This document shows, piece by piece, positions 53,659-62,147 of a stretch of 64,000 nucleotides of DNA (position 1 is its first letter; every line of letters begins with the position of its first letter). Under the pieces are notes generated by a model. It was not told the DNA's origin, ran no database searches, and worked only from the letters and a program-made list of their open reading frames with translations. Source of the stretch: JADHUC01 sp964623055 (GTDB lineage Bacteria; Planctomycetota; Planctomycetia; Pirellulales; Pirellulaceae); NCBI GenBank assembly GCA_964623055.1, contig CAZURK010000018.1:1-64000 (forward strand), written 5' to 3'. A program made the translations under genes and the position numbers.

Positions 53659-53798
53659 TCGTCTCCCGTCGTTTGCATTCAATCGTCAANNNNNNNNNNA
53701 CTGGGCCGCGCTGGGGGGTTTGGGTGGCGCGTTGGGCCGGGTCGGGGGGGTTGTTGTCCGGCCCTACTCGTCTCCGGTCGTTTCCATTCATTCGTCTA
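53655..53798. other. Ten-N gap with G-rich flank and imperfect direct repeat
   Basis: Bases 53690-53699 are N. A 33-base stretch at 53655-53687 recurs at 53764-53796 with three mismatches. The intervening bases are strongly G-rich (GGGGGGTTTGGGTGGCGCGT). This looks like a poorly assembled repeat or low-quality read tail, so sequence from 53655 to 53798 should not be trusted. Confidence 0.7.
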
Positions 53799-53850
53799 TC
53801 GGCTTGCCGTCAAACGATGTGCCCACACTAACTAACGCCTTGCGGGCGCG

Positions 53851-53889
53851 AAGAAAAGCCCCTGTCGTCTGCAAACGGACGACAGGGGC
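53851..53889 (-). terminator. Rho-independent terminator of the small lipoprotein gene
   Basis: A perfect 12-base-pair stem (53858-53869 with 53878-53889, GCCCCTGTCGTC paired with GACGACAGGGGC) is followed on the minus strand by TTTTCTT (53857-53851). It lies about 60 bases after the stop codon of the lipoprotein gene at 53951. This is the clearest intrinsic terminator in the window. Confidence 0.85.
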
Positions 53890-53950
53890 ATATGTTACAG
53901 ATGCCGAACACTTAGACAACCTTCCAAGAAAGCTGTCGCCGGAGGAAGGA

Positions 53951-54295
53951 TCACTCGGAAGGCGTTTCCGCAGGCGACCCGCCGCCCAGCTTCTCCAGCA
54001 TCTTCTTCGCCAGGGCTTTCGCCTGTTCCGGATCGGACACTCCCATCAGAGTCTCTGCGTCCGGTCTCAGGGCCTCGGCGGTGGCTGCATCGGTCTCCTT
54101 CATCTCTTCCAGTTTCTGCATCAATTCTCCCAGCTCGCTGCCGACCTCGCCAGTTTCGGCCACGTGTTCAAGCGTGGTCTTCACAGCATTGGCGGGTGTT
54201 ACCTTGATTTCGTCCACAGATTCCGTCCGTACACCGCTACCACACCCAATCATTGCAGCAACCGCCAAAGCCGCCATGAACCTCAAGACATACAT
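53951..54295 (-). CDS. Small lipoprotein
   Basis: The product has 114 residues, beginning MYVLRFMAALAVAAMIGCGS with a lipobox cysteine at about residue 18. The mature part is acidic, helical and alanine-rich, and ends in a flexible tail. No family is recognised. It sits directly after the DUF1559 gene and ends in a clear terminator, so the two may share a transcript. The GTG at 54307 is an alternative start, but GGGAG fits the ATG at 54295 better. Confidence 0.75.
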   Translation of the reverse strand: MYVLRFMAALAVAAMIGCGSGVRTESVDEIKVTPANAVKTTLEHVAETGEVGSELGELMQKLEEMKETDAATAEALRPDAETLMGVSDPEQAKALAKKMLEKLGGGSPAETPSE

Positions 54296-54334
54296 GTTGG
54301 TATCCACTCCCTTTGTTGAGAACTGTAAACGAGA

Positions 54335-55381
54335 TTACTGCTGAAAATTGGCTTCTTGTCCGTCTTTGCGGTGCCCCAGATGCTGATAGAGGCGGAACTC
54401 GATGTCGTCAGTCACAAATTGGACTGACCCGTCGACCGCACCGTGAATAGTCCCACCGGGGTGTCTGCTTCGGGAGGGATAGTTGCCGTCGCGATCGGAG
54501 GCGAAGCCCGGTGGGTTGACGGCGATGCACGTGGGATATTGCCAGTTGGGCGGCGACACTGTGTTGAACGCCGTCTGACACATATTGGCGCCGAGCCAGT
54601 TCGAGCCGTTGCTGCTGAGATGGCTGCCGATGCCCGCTTGACACTGCGCTCCCCAGGCGTTGATCTGGGACTCGTTAATTATCGAACTGTGCGGCCAAAC
54701 ACGATTGCCTCCTGCACTATACCGACGATTACGAACCGGCTCGCCAGGAGTGTAAGTACTGCCCGTCTGATCACCCACAAGCATCTCGGCAGCCAGGATC
54801 GTGTTTGACGTGCCGTCAAGGCAGTCCGCCATGTTGACCTCGGCGTACATACGGAACATACCGGGCGTCGTGTTGGTGTTGTCCCAGTCCAACGTCGGGC
54901 CGATGCTCACCGCATAGTTGCAGCCAGGGCCCCAGAGCCATCCGGTGGATGGGGACTTCATATCCGACGGACAGAGAAACGCATCGATTTTCGTTCGGGC
55001 TACTTGGCTGTACATTCGACCCGTGCGCCATCCATCATGGAGAAGATTCGCACGTAGTACATATTCGTCCTCGAACATGTCCCACGTCGCTTGCTCTTCG
55101 ATGAAGGGAAGCAACATGGTGTGGACGCTGAAGCCCTCCCAATGACTGCACCAAGCATTGTTCCCTCTGTACGCCCGCATGGCGAAACGCGGGAAGGTAT
55201 CGTAGGTGTCGTGGTAGTTCTGGGCGGCTAGTGCGAACTGTTTCATATTGTTGTTGCACTCGGTGCGCCGAGCCGCTTCCCGCGCGGCCTGAATCGCCGG
55301 CAGCAGCAAGGCAACAAGGATGCCAATGATGGCAATCACGACGAGCAACTCGACGAGAGTAAAACCTTTTCGATGTATCAT
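54335..55381 (-). CDS. DUF1559 pilin-like (SBP_bac_10) protein
   Basis: The product has 348 residues. The prepilin-type motif GFTLVELLVVIAIIGILVAL, just after a short basic leader (MIHRK), starts the protein. The DUF1559 body has the family signatures AIQAAREAARRTECNNNMKQ and, near the end, SRHPGGTIHGAVDGSVQFV. These proteins are hugely expanded in planctomycetes and are thought to form pseudopilus-like or surface structures. TGAGGTGA lies 7 bases before the ATG. A secretion system that could export it is encoded in the same window. Confidence 0.93.
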   Translation of the reverse strand: MIHRKGFTLVELLVVIAIIGILVALLLPAIQAAREAARRTECNNNMKQFALAAQNYHDTYDTFPRFAMRAYRGNNAWCSHWEGFSVHTMLLPFIEEQATWDMFEDEYVLRANLLHDGWRTGRMYSQVARTKIDAFLCPSDMKSPSTGWLWGPGCNYAVSIGPTLDWDNTNTTPGMFRMYAEVNMADCLDGTSNTILAAEMLVGDQTGSTYTPGEPVRNRRYSAGGNRVWPHSSIINESQINAWGAQCQAGIGSHLSSNGSNWLGANMCQTAFNTVSPPNWQYPTCIAVNPPGFASDRDGNYPSRSRHPGGTIHGAVDGSVQFVTDDIEFRLYQHLGHRKDGQEANFQQ

Positions 55382-55844
55382 TTTGCTTCACCTCATAGGA
55401 TGAGAATATGGAAACGAACGAATAAGAACCTATGACCCATACTGTATCAGGATGGCCGCCAAACCTTGAGCCGCACCACACGGTACACAAGAAGGGCGTC
55501 CAGCACATAATAAGCGTGAGTATAAACGCCCGTTAAGCCGTGTCAACTCAGAATCCCTGCGTACTGTGGCTCGCCCTCAGAGCAGCCCCAATTCACGGAA
55601 TCCTACCTTTTCGCCGCATTTTCTTACGTAATCCACAGGCAATGAGTTCGCCTGGTCCGCGATAATTTAGGGAAACGGCGGTTCCTGAGCCCATTTGGAG
55701 AGGAGGCCGACATGCAGCCGAATCCGCAAGAACTCGGGCGATCTGGCCTCCAAGTGGCCAACGGCCAGGTTTTTGCGAATCCGGCTACCGCGTGGCCCAA
55801 CTGTTGCGACAAAAGAGGCCACGGAACCCTGGTCAACAACCTCG
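55382..55844. other. Long intergenic region with a repeat
   Basis: These 463 bases lie upstream of the DUF1559 gene and downstream of the FG-GAP cytochrome-like gene. The DUF1559 promoter should be here. A degenerate GTAGC-family repeat is at 55714-55788. I see no credible gene. Confidence 0.5.
55714..55788. repeat. Degenerate paired-hairpin REP-like element, GTAGC family
   Basis: Arms at 55714-55738 (GCAGCCGAATCCGCAAGAA...) and 55765-55788 are imperfect inverted copies. Both resemble the perfect element at 50244-50322. Confidence 0.6.
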
Positions 55845-57485
55845 TCAGGGGGTAGGACGCTGACTTGGGGACACCACGCGGTTTTCAACAATGGTCAGAC
55901 AGGCTCCCAAGCTGTTCCCAATGGATGGAAACATAGTGAAATTCCCCAACACCACATCCATATCGCCATCGCCATCGATGTCCATCACATCACCACAAGG
56001 ATGGAATGGCACGCCCCTCTCGAGTGAGTAACGTTGGAACTGACCAGGCAAGGTCTGGCGCAGCCAGATGATCGAATCCAACTCCCTGGCAATGGGTGCC
56101 TTCGGGTTGAAATTCGGTAGCAGCGAACTAGCGACAAGGTCCAGCATGCCGTCGCCATCCAAGTCAACGGGCATCACGACGTGCACGCCAGGCAGGTGGG
56201 TCAACCGATGATAGGCATAAGGGTAGCTGCCTCGGTTCTCCAGCCACGCCAAACCGTGATACGGTTTCATCGCTGCCGGGTACTCGACCATATCCCCGTT
56301 GACATGCACCACATCCAGGCGGCCGTCGCTGTTCAGGTCGACCAGGCGTATGCCCGTCGAGCCCCAAAGGCAGTGTGGTGCCTGGTAGATTGTCTGTTGG
56401 CGAAAACTTCCCCACCCCCGGTTCAAGAACGCTACGACGGACTCGTGTTCCTGGGCCATCGCCGCGATGAAATCGGGGTGGCCGTCCTGATTCAGGTCCA
56501 CTACAGGGACGTACATCGTTCCGTGGCGGTCGTCCAAAACGATCGGGTCGAACTCGGGCTGCGAGTAGTCCTCGGTAAGATTCTCCATGAAGACGATCCG
56601 GCCGGTGGTGAAGTTGCCGAAAACCGCCACGACAAGGTCCAGGTCCCCGTCCGCATCGAAGTCCGCGGCTTGAACGTCATTGATGCGGCCCAGCCCCTCG
56701 AGCAGCACGAGCGGCTCGAACTGGCCATCGCCTCGGTTTCGCAGCCAAACGACTGATCCTTTCGCTGTATCCACAGGCCAGAACTCGCCCAGATTGGCGA
56801 CCAGGATGTCGCGAGCGCCGTCTTTGTCCAGATCGATCACTTGCGTGTGGCTGGGATGAGGAACGCGGCCGATCACTTTGTCCGGCTCGCCATCCTGTAA
56901 AGGGCTCGAAAGGATGACCAATCCATGGCGCATGTCGCACATCAGTAGCTGGTTGGGGCCTTCGTCGGTCAACCGCACCGACTTCACGTTGGATATCGCT
57001 GGGGGACTGGGGATCACGTCCAGTGCAATGTGGCAAAGCCGGAAGGGCAGCGGCGAAAGGGGCGATCCCATGGCGTCGTCCGGCAACTGCAATTCATCGG
57101 GAGCGTGAGTCGTGAAATACTCGATAGGCACCTCGATGGGCGGGATATCCTTCTCCGGCACAGGCCGCGGGCCCTTGGCCCACCAGTACATCCATTCGAT
57201 CCTGGCCTTCCACGCCCACTTGGGTTGACAATCCGCTGGAGGTAATGCGTGGCAAGTGGAACAGAATTCTTTGACGACCGGTGGAGGGTCTTCCGCCGGG
57301 ACCGCCAGGGGCGGTTTGTCCAGCGGGCGCACGTCGTCCGGAGGACGCTTCGTTACTTCCTTCTTGACTGCCGGTGGTGGCGTACCACGAGTACCGCCCC
57401 AGCGAAACCAGACCGTGGCCGCAGCGACGGTCAAGATCAGCGCCATCAACGCTGCGATTCCAATCAGTCTGCGCCTTGTTGTCAT
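55845..57485 (-). CDS. FG-GAP repeat protein with CxxCH haem motif
   Basis: The product has 546 residues. A signal/anchor helix (about 7-27) is followed by a proline-rich linker. A cytochrome c-like motif FCSTCH lies at about residues 74-79. Calcium-loop FG-GAP repeats follow (DLDKDGARDILV, DFDADGDLDLVV, DLNQDGHPDFIA, DLDGDGMLDLVA, DIDGDGDMDVVL). A haem-bearing propeller suggests electron transfer or surface redox chemistry. Its ATG overlaps the stop of the CRTAC1-like gene (copy B) as ATGA, so the TPR, CRTAC1 and FG-GAP genes form one operon. Confidence 0.83.
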   Translation of the reverse strand: MTTRRRLIGIAALMALILTVAAATVWFRWGGTRGTPPPAVKKEVTKRPPDDVRPLDKPPLAVPAEDPPPVVKEFCSTCHALPPADCQPKWAWKARIEWMYWWAKGPRPVPEKDIPPIEVPIEYFTTHAPDELQLPDDAMGSPLSPLPFRLCHIALDVIPSPPAISNVKSVRLTDEGPNQLLMCDMRHGLVILSSPLQDGEPDKVIGRVPHPSHTQVIDLDKDGARDILVANLGEFWPVDTAKGSVVWLRNRGDGQFEPLVLLEGLGRINDVQAADFDADGDLDLVVAVFGNFTTGRIVFMENLTEDYSQPEFDPIVLDDRHGTMYVPVVDLNQDGHPDFIAAMAQEHESVVAFLNRGWGSFRQQTIYQAPHCLWGSTGIRLVDLNSDGRLDVVHVNGDMVEYPAAMKPYHGLAWLENRGSYPYAYHRLTHLPGVHVVMPVDLDGDGMLDLVASSLLPNFNPKAPIARELDSIIWLRQTLPGQFQRYSLERGVPFHPCGDVMDIDGDGDMDVVLGNFTMFPSIGNSLGACLTIVENRVVSPSQRPTP

Positions 57486-59209
57486 TCGTTTACCAAGTTC
57501 GCCGTGGTTGTTTCGGTGACCGTCAGAAGCTGGTCCGCACGAATGTCTTCCAGCACGTCCTTCTTGCCGCCGATCCAGGCGACTTCGATACGCTCTATAC
57601 GGGTGTGTGTACCGAGCCCAAAATGGAGACGTGTTCCATAATGGCTCTGATAGCCGCGGCCACTGTGCACTTCCGCTACCTGGGACAAACCCCCGGCGAC
57701 CACCGTGACCTGGGCCCCGACGCCGTCGCGGTTCGTGCGGATTCCTTTCAGGCGGATCTGGATCCAGTGATTATCGGGCTGCGAATCATTGCGGAGGACC
57801 GTCGGTTCGCGCCGCGAGTTCAGAATCACGGCGTCTACGTCACCGTCGTTGTCCAGATCGTCGAAAGCGGCTCCGCGGCTGCTAAGTTCCGGCAACAAAC
57901 CGTCGCCACTCTGGTCCGAAACGTTGAGGAACTGCCCGCTGCCGGTGTTCATCAGTAGGACATTGCGGACGTGATACGCCGAGGTATCGTCGTACAGATG
58001 TACGTTATCCTGCAAGTGCCCACAAGCGATAAAGATGTCGCGGTCACCGTCATTGTCGAAATCGACCAGGCTGGTTCCCCAGTTGACGTAAGGGAACGCG
58101 CCCGTTCCGGCACCTGCGACGATGGTGACGTCTTCCAGAGAACCGGTACTCAGATTCCTGTACAACACCGGCATCTCGCCTTGATACGAAGTCATGAAGA
58201 AATCGAGCCAACCGTCGTTGTCGTAGTCGCCGCAGTCGATTCCCATACTTCCGAGTTCGTCTCCCATGACGTTGTACGCAGCGCCAGATACTAACCCTAC
58301 CTCTTCGAATTTGCCCGTGCCGTCGTTGACGAAAAAGAAGTTGCCGGCCACGTCGTTCAGCACAAAGATGTCCGTGTCGCCGTCGCGGTCGTGGTCGACG
58401 CACACCATTCCCATCCCCGAGCCATCATGTTCGCCGACGCCGCATTCGACACTGATATCGGTGAACGTGCCATCGCCGTTGTTGCGGAAGACGGTATCTG
58501 GCTCGGGTTCATAGTCTCTCGGCCCCGCATACACTGGAAAACCGTCGATCGCTTGGACGACGTGGTTGTCGAAAGTGAACTTCACGTAGTTGGCGGCGTA
58601 CAGGTCCAGGTCGCCATCAGTGTCAAGATCCAGGAAACATGCGCCGGCGCCCACTTTGTGTCCGCATGAAACGTCAACTGCACCAGTTACGTCGGTGAAC
58701 GTGCCGTCGCCGTTGTTCCGGTAGAAGACATTGGGGCCATAGTTGTTCACGTACAGATCCTGATCGCCGTCGTTGTCGTAGTCAGCAGCGGCGACGCCGA
58801 GTCCGAATCCCGTGTCACCCACACCGGCCGCCTCGGTGACGTCGGTGAATCGCCAACCGCCTTCGTTGCGATAGAGGGCATTTCTCGGAGGTACCTCGGC
58901 CGTCTGGCTTCCCAACGGGGCCCCGTTAAGGAAATAGATATCGACAAATCCGTCTCCGTCGTAGTCGAACAGAGCCAGGCCCGCCGTGACAGTCTCGACA
59001 ATGTAACGCTGACCGGAACTCCCATCGGTGTGGGTAAACGCAATCCGCGTCTGGCGGGTTACGTCGCAGAGTTGGATGGGGCTTTCGAATATGGGGCTTT
59101 CGAATCGTGGAGCACGACGGAACAGACCGAGCCCCAAGACCAACGCCAGCCCAGCAGCCACAACCGCACATGCGATCGCGCCCACCCAGATGCCCGGCCG
59201 GATTCTCAT
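57482..59209 (-). CDS. CRTAC1-type FG-GAP/ASPIC-UnbV protein, copy B
   Basis: The product has 575 residues and the same plan as copy A: a membrane/signal segment, a VCBS propeller with calcium loops (DYDGDGFVDIYF, DYDNDGDQDLYV, DFDNDGDRDIFI) and a C-terminal ASPIC/UnbV domain (HSGRGYQSHYGTRLHFGLG). Between them the two copies keep long identical runs such as VDIYFLNGAPL. A short tandem duplication FESPIFESPI lies in the linker. It starts one base after the TPR stop (TGAGATG). Role unknown. Confidence 0.87.
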   Translation of the reverse strand: MRIRPGIWVGAIACAVVAAGLALVLGLGLFRRAPRFESPIFESPIQLCDVTRQTRIAFTHTDGSSGQRYIVETVTAGLALFDYDGDGFVDIYFLNGAPLGSQTAEVPPRNALYRNEGGWRFTDVTEAAGVGDTGFGLGVAAADYDNDGDQDLYVNNYGPNVFYRNNGDGTFTDVTGAVDVSCGHKVGAGACFLDLDTDGDLDLYAANYVKFTFDNHVVQAIDGFPVYAGPRDYEPEPDTVFRNNGDGTFTDISVECGVGEHDGSGMGMVCVDHDRDGDTDIFVLNDVAGNFFFVNDGTGKFEEVGLVSGAAYNVMGDELGSMGIDCGDYDNDGWLDFFMTSYQGEMPVLYRNLSTGSLEDVTIVAGAGTGAFPYVNWGTSLVDFDNDGDRDIFIACGHLQDNVHLYDDTSAYHVRNVLLMNTGSGQFLNVSDQSGDGLLPELSSRGAAFDDLDNDGDVDAVILNSRREPTVLRNDSQPDNHWIQIRLKGIRTNRDGVGAQVTVVAGGLSQVAEVHSGRGYQSHYGTRLHFGLGTHTRIERIEVAWIGGKKDVLEDIRADQLLTVTETTTANLVNE

Positions 59210-59210
59210 C

Positions 59211-60635
59211 TCACTGCTGTTTCCGTATGGTCTGGTGCAATTCTCGATATTGCGTGTTGTCGCCATCCAAAGCGATCGCTTGCTCGATCGCCGAGAGAGC
59301 CGCCGCGCGATCGCCAGTCCTCAGACACGCGAGGCTTAGCAGAAAGTAGTGCTTGGCCACCGGCTCCATCAACGCCGCCTTCACCGCGAGCGCCTTGGCT
59401 TCGGGAAGTTTGCGTCCCGCCTTCAAATAGAGGTCGGCCAACGCGGCGTAGGCGCCGGGCTGATGGGGCGTCAATTCGATCGCTTTCCGATACGCCGTTT
59501 CCGCTTCGTAGAACTGCCCGAGCTTCGCATAGACGGCCGCAATGCTCAATTGCGCGCTCAAGTCGTCGGGAGCCCTTTCGCCGACTTCGGCAAGCGTTCG
59601 GAGCGCTTCGTCCGTGCGTCCTTGTTTCTCGTACAGCCATGCCAGAAGGCTGCGGCAATCCGCCCCGTGCGGAGCAAGCTCGCCAGCCCGCAGCAGATGT
59701 TCTTCGGCCGTTTGGACATCGCCGTGCCCAACGTAGACCTGGGCGGCACTGGTGTAGAGTTGCGCGACTGCACGGCGGATTTCGTCGGTTTCGCGGGTCT
59801 TCTTCAGTGCGTCGCGATGCTGTTGTTCTTCCTGGGCCTGAAGCTCTTTGAATCGCTTCAGGTAGTCGTTTGATTTCTCTTTATCCCCAAGTGCCGCGCA
59901 TGCCCTGGCCAATGTGTAGTACGCGTTCGTGAAGTTCGGGCCCAACTCGACGGCCACTTCCAGGTGCCGCCTCGCCTTTTCGTGCTGCTGAAGTTCAAAA
60001 AGTGCCTGTCCGATCAGGACGTTCGCCGGCATCGACCTTGGGTGCGCCTTCAGGTTCGTCTCCAAGATCTCGACGGCTTCCTCGTATTGGCCGCGATAGA
60101 TCAGCGCTTCGGCCAAGTGTACGGGATGAGTGGACGATTCAGGCTCCAGCTTCATCGCCGCTCGGTAATGCTCGGCGGCTTCCTCCAGTTCTCCTTTTTC
60201 AAAGGCTACTGCGCCAATTGCCGCGTGCGACGATGTAGCAAGTGCCGGATCCAGTTCGATGCATCGCTTCCAGCAGCGGACAGCGTCGTCCGTCTTGCCC
60301 AATTCGTGATAGAGTTGTGCCACGACACTCAACGCGTCGCCACTGTAGGGGAATCGCTCCAACACGGCGTCCGCCACCTCGCCTGCTTCGCCCAGCAGCG
60401 AAGCGGCATCCGGGGAGACTTCCACAGCCAGATCGGCGATCGAGTCTTCCAGGCGATCTCTCTCGGGGTCGGAGGAAGAAAGGAGCGCGACGCCGTAGGC
60501 CGCAAGGACGCCAATGCAGACGGCCCCCGCCACCAGCAAGATCCAACGCCGCGACGAAGGCGCCGCGACCGCCACATCAGCGGATACGTCCGTGACGGTG
60601 TCACGTTGGTCCTGGGCCTTCCGCCGCTTCCCCAT
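59211..60635 (-). CDS. TPR protein, copy B
   Basis: The product has 474 residues. A basic N-terminus (MGKRRKAQDQRD) is followed by a transmembrane helix (WILLVAGAVCIGVLAAYGVA) and about nine TPR units, for example AQLYHELGKTDDAVRCWKRC and ALIYRGQYEEAVEILETNLK. A charged coiled coil (FKELQAQEEQQHRDALKKTR) interrupts the repeats, and the same element occurs in copy A (FNQMRGSRLEDHQNQRRHHD). It leads the three-gene operon. The ATG at 60635 has a weak ribosome binding site. Confidence 0.82.
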   Translation of the reverse strand: MGKRRKAQDQRDTVTDVSADVAVAAPSSRRWILLVAGAVCIGVLAAYGVALLSSSDPERDRLEDSIADLAVEVSPDAASLLGEAGEVADAVLERFPYSGDALSVVAQLYHELGKTDDAVRCWKRCIELDPALATSSHAAIGAVAFEKGELEEAAEHYRAAMKLEPESSTHPVHLAEALIYRGQYEEAVEILETNLKAHPRSMPANVLIGQALFELQQHEKARRHLEVAVELGPNFTNAYYTLARACAALGDKEKSNDYLKRFKELQAQEEQQHRDALKKTRETDEIRRAVAQLYTSAAQVYVGHGDVQTAEEHLLRAGELAPHGADCRSLLAWLYEKQGRTDEALRTLAEVGERAPDDLSAQLSIAAVYAKLGQFYEAETAYRKAIELTPHQPGAYAALADLYLKAGRKLPEAKALAVKAALMEPVAKHYFLLSLACLRTGDRAAALSAIEQAIALDGDNTQYRELHQTIRKQQ

Positions 60636-60785
60636 GGCGCACAACCGTTCCGAAGAGAAAATCGAATTCCTCGCGGCAAGGGCATCACATTCAATCTGCC
60701 ATACTACACGCGCTTCGAAACGAGGCAATGGGTCACACGCCTCGTTCGCAGGTTAAGGCGGGTCGTGAAATCAACGGCCAGCAAC

Positions 60786-62051
60786 TCAAGGACCAGCAAT
60801 CACCACCGCCACCGCCTGCCCCGCTTCCGATTGGTTCAGGATCACAGACGTGCTGCTGGTCATGCGCAACGGTTCGTCACGAATCACGTTGATGGGGCAC
60901 ATAGGGTCAGGATGCTGGTAGTTAAGTGTGGCGGGTATTTCGCCTTTGGAAATCGCCAAGACGCTGCCCATCATCTCCACCGCGCCGGAACCTGCGCCGA
61001 GGCATCCGAAGTAGCTTCTTGGCGCGGTCACCGGCGTATCGCCCAGGCAATCATGGATGGCTTGGGCTTCGATCTGGTCCGGTATGACCACGCTGGAACC
61101 GTTGGCGTTAACATGACCAACGTCCGCCGCTGTGAGTTGAGCGCTGCGCAGAGCTGAGTTGATCGAACGACGAATTCCTGCAACGCTACGATCGCGCTGA
61201 GTGGCAGGCGCTCCGAAGCTGCTGCCGTACCCCAGTACGCGAGCGATGATGTTCGCGCCGCGTGCCTCCGCATGCTCACGGCTTTCCAGCACAAACGCGC
61301 CCGCGCCCTCGCCGATGACGCCACCGTCCCGGTCGGCATCGAAGGGACGGCAGGCCCCTTGGGGATCGTCGTTCCTGTGTGACCACGCACCGTCGCCGCG
61401 GTACATGATCCGAGTCAGATTGATCCGCGTACCGCAACCGCCCGTAATCATCACATCGGCATGGCCGCGCTGGATGACGCATACGCTTTCGATCAGTGCC
61501 AACAAGCACGACACCTCGTCCAACGTGATCGTGTTGTTCGGCCCACGCGCGTCCTCGGCAATCGCCACATGACAGGCGACCATGTTCGGCAGTTGCTTCA
61601 GCATCCACAGTGGATTGAGGTCGCTCATCGCGCCTTCGCCCCACAACTCCGGCAGCAACTGGCCGTTGACGACGCATTTCCGGTAAGCGTCCGCAAGCTC
61701 CTGCAATTCGCAATAGAACATCTCGGCGCCCAACACAATGCCGTAACGATCCGGATCGACGTCCCCTCTGTTCAGATTCGCGTCTTGGATCGCCAGCACT
61801 GCCGCCGAGTGGCCCGTCTCCATCTCGCGGCACATCAGCTTGAGGCTCTTTCGAGGCTTGACGAACTGTTTGGGGTCAAATCCCTCGATTTCGCTACCAA
61901 ATTTCACGGGCAAATCGGTACCGGCAGCGAACGACAACGGGCCAACTCCGCTACGGCCGGTACGGAGCGAATCCCAAAACGCTTCTCTGCCAGTGCCAAT
62001 AGGACTGACCATCCCAACGCCGGTAATGACAACTTCTGTATTATTGACCAT
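60786..62051 (-). CDS. Beta-ketoacyl-synthase-like protein lacking the catalytic triad
   Basis: The product has 421 residues with a complete thiolase fold from EVVITGVGMVSPIGTG to the end, the length of FabF. All three catalytic residues are replaced. The active-site cysteine corresponds to Glu179 (GPNNTITLDEVSC), by a gap-free alignment from GPN to GHADVM. The first histidine is Asn317 (VNANGSS instead of INAHGTS). The second is Cys350 (RSYFGCLGAGSG instead of KSxxGHxxGAAG). It therefore cannot condense acyl chains by the usual mechanism. It may be a chain-length-factor-like partner; known CLFs have glutamine for cysteine. No active synthase is adjacent. It lies 96 bases after the WecA-like gene. 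Confidence 0.82.
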   Translation of the reverse strand: MVNNTEVVITGVGMVSPIGTGREAFWDSLRTGRSGVGPLSFAAGTDLPVKFGSEIEGFDPKQFVKPRKSLKLMCREMETGHSAAVLAIQDANLNRGDVDPDRYGIVLGAEMFYCELQELADAYRKCVVNGQLLPELWGEGAMSDLNPLWMLKQLPNMVACHVAIAEDARGPNNTITLDEVSCLLALIESVCVIQRGHADVMITGGCGTRINLTRIMYRGDGAWSHRNDDPQGACRPFDADRDGGVIGEGAGAFVLESREHAEARGANIIARVLGYGSSFGAPATQRDRSVAGIRRSINSALRSAQLTAADVGHVNANGSSVVIPDQIEAQAIHDCLGDTPVTAPRSYFGCLGAGSGAVEMMGSVLAISKGEIPATLNYQHPDPMCPINVIRDEPLRMTSSTSVILNQSEAGQAVAVVIAGP

Positions 62052-62147
62052 CCGAATGTAACTCAGTTTGGCTATCCGCGACAAATCACACGTACCATAC
62101 TTGTTTACCGCGGAATGGTCGAACGTGGAATAGTAGTCTGGGCCAAA

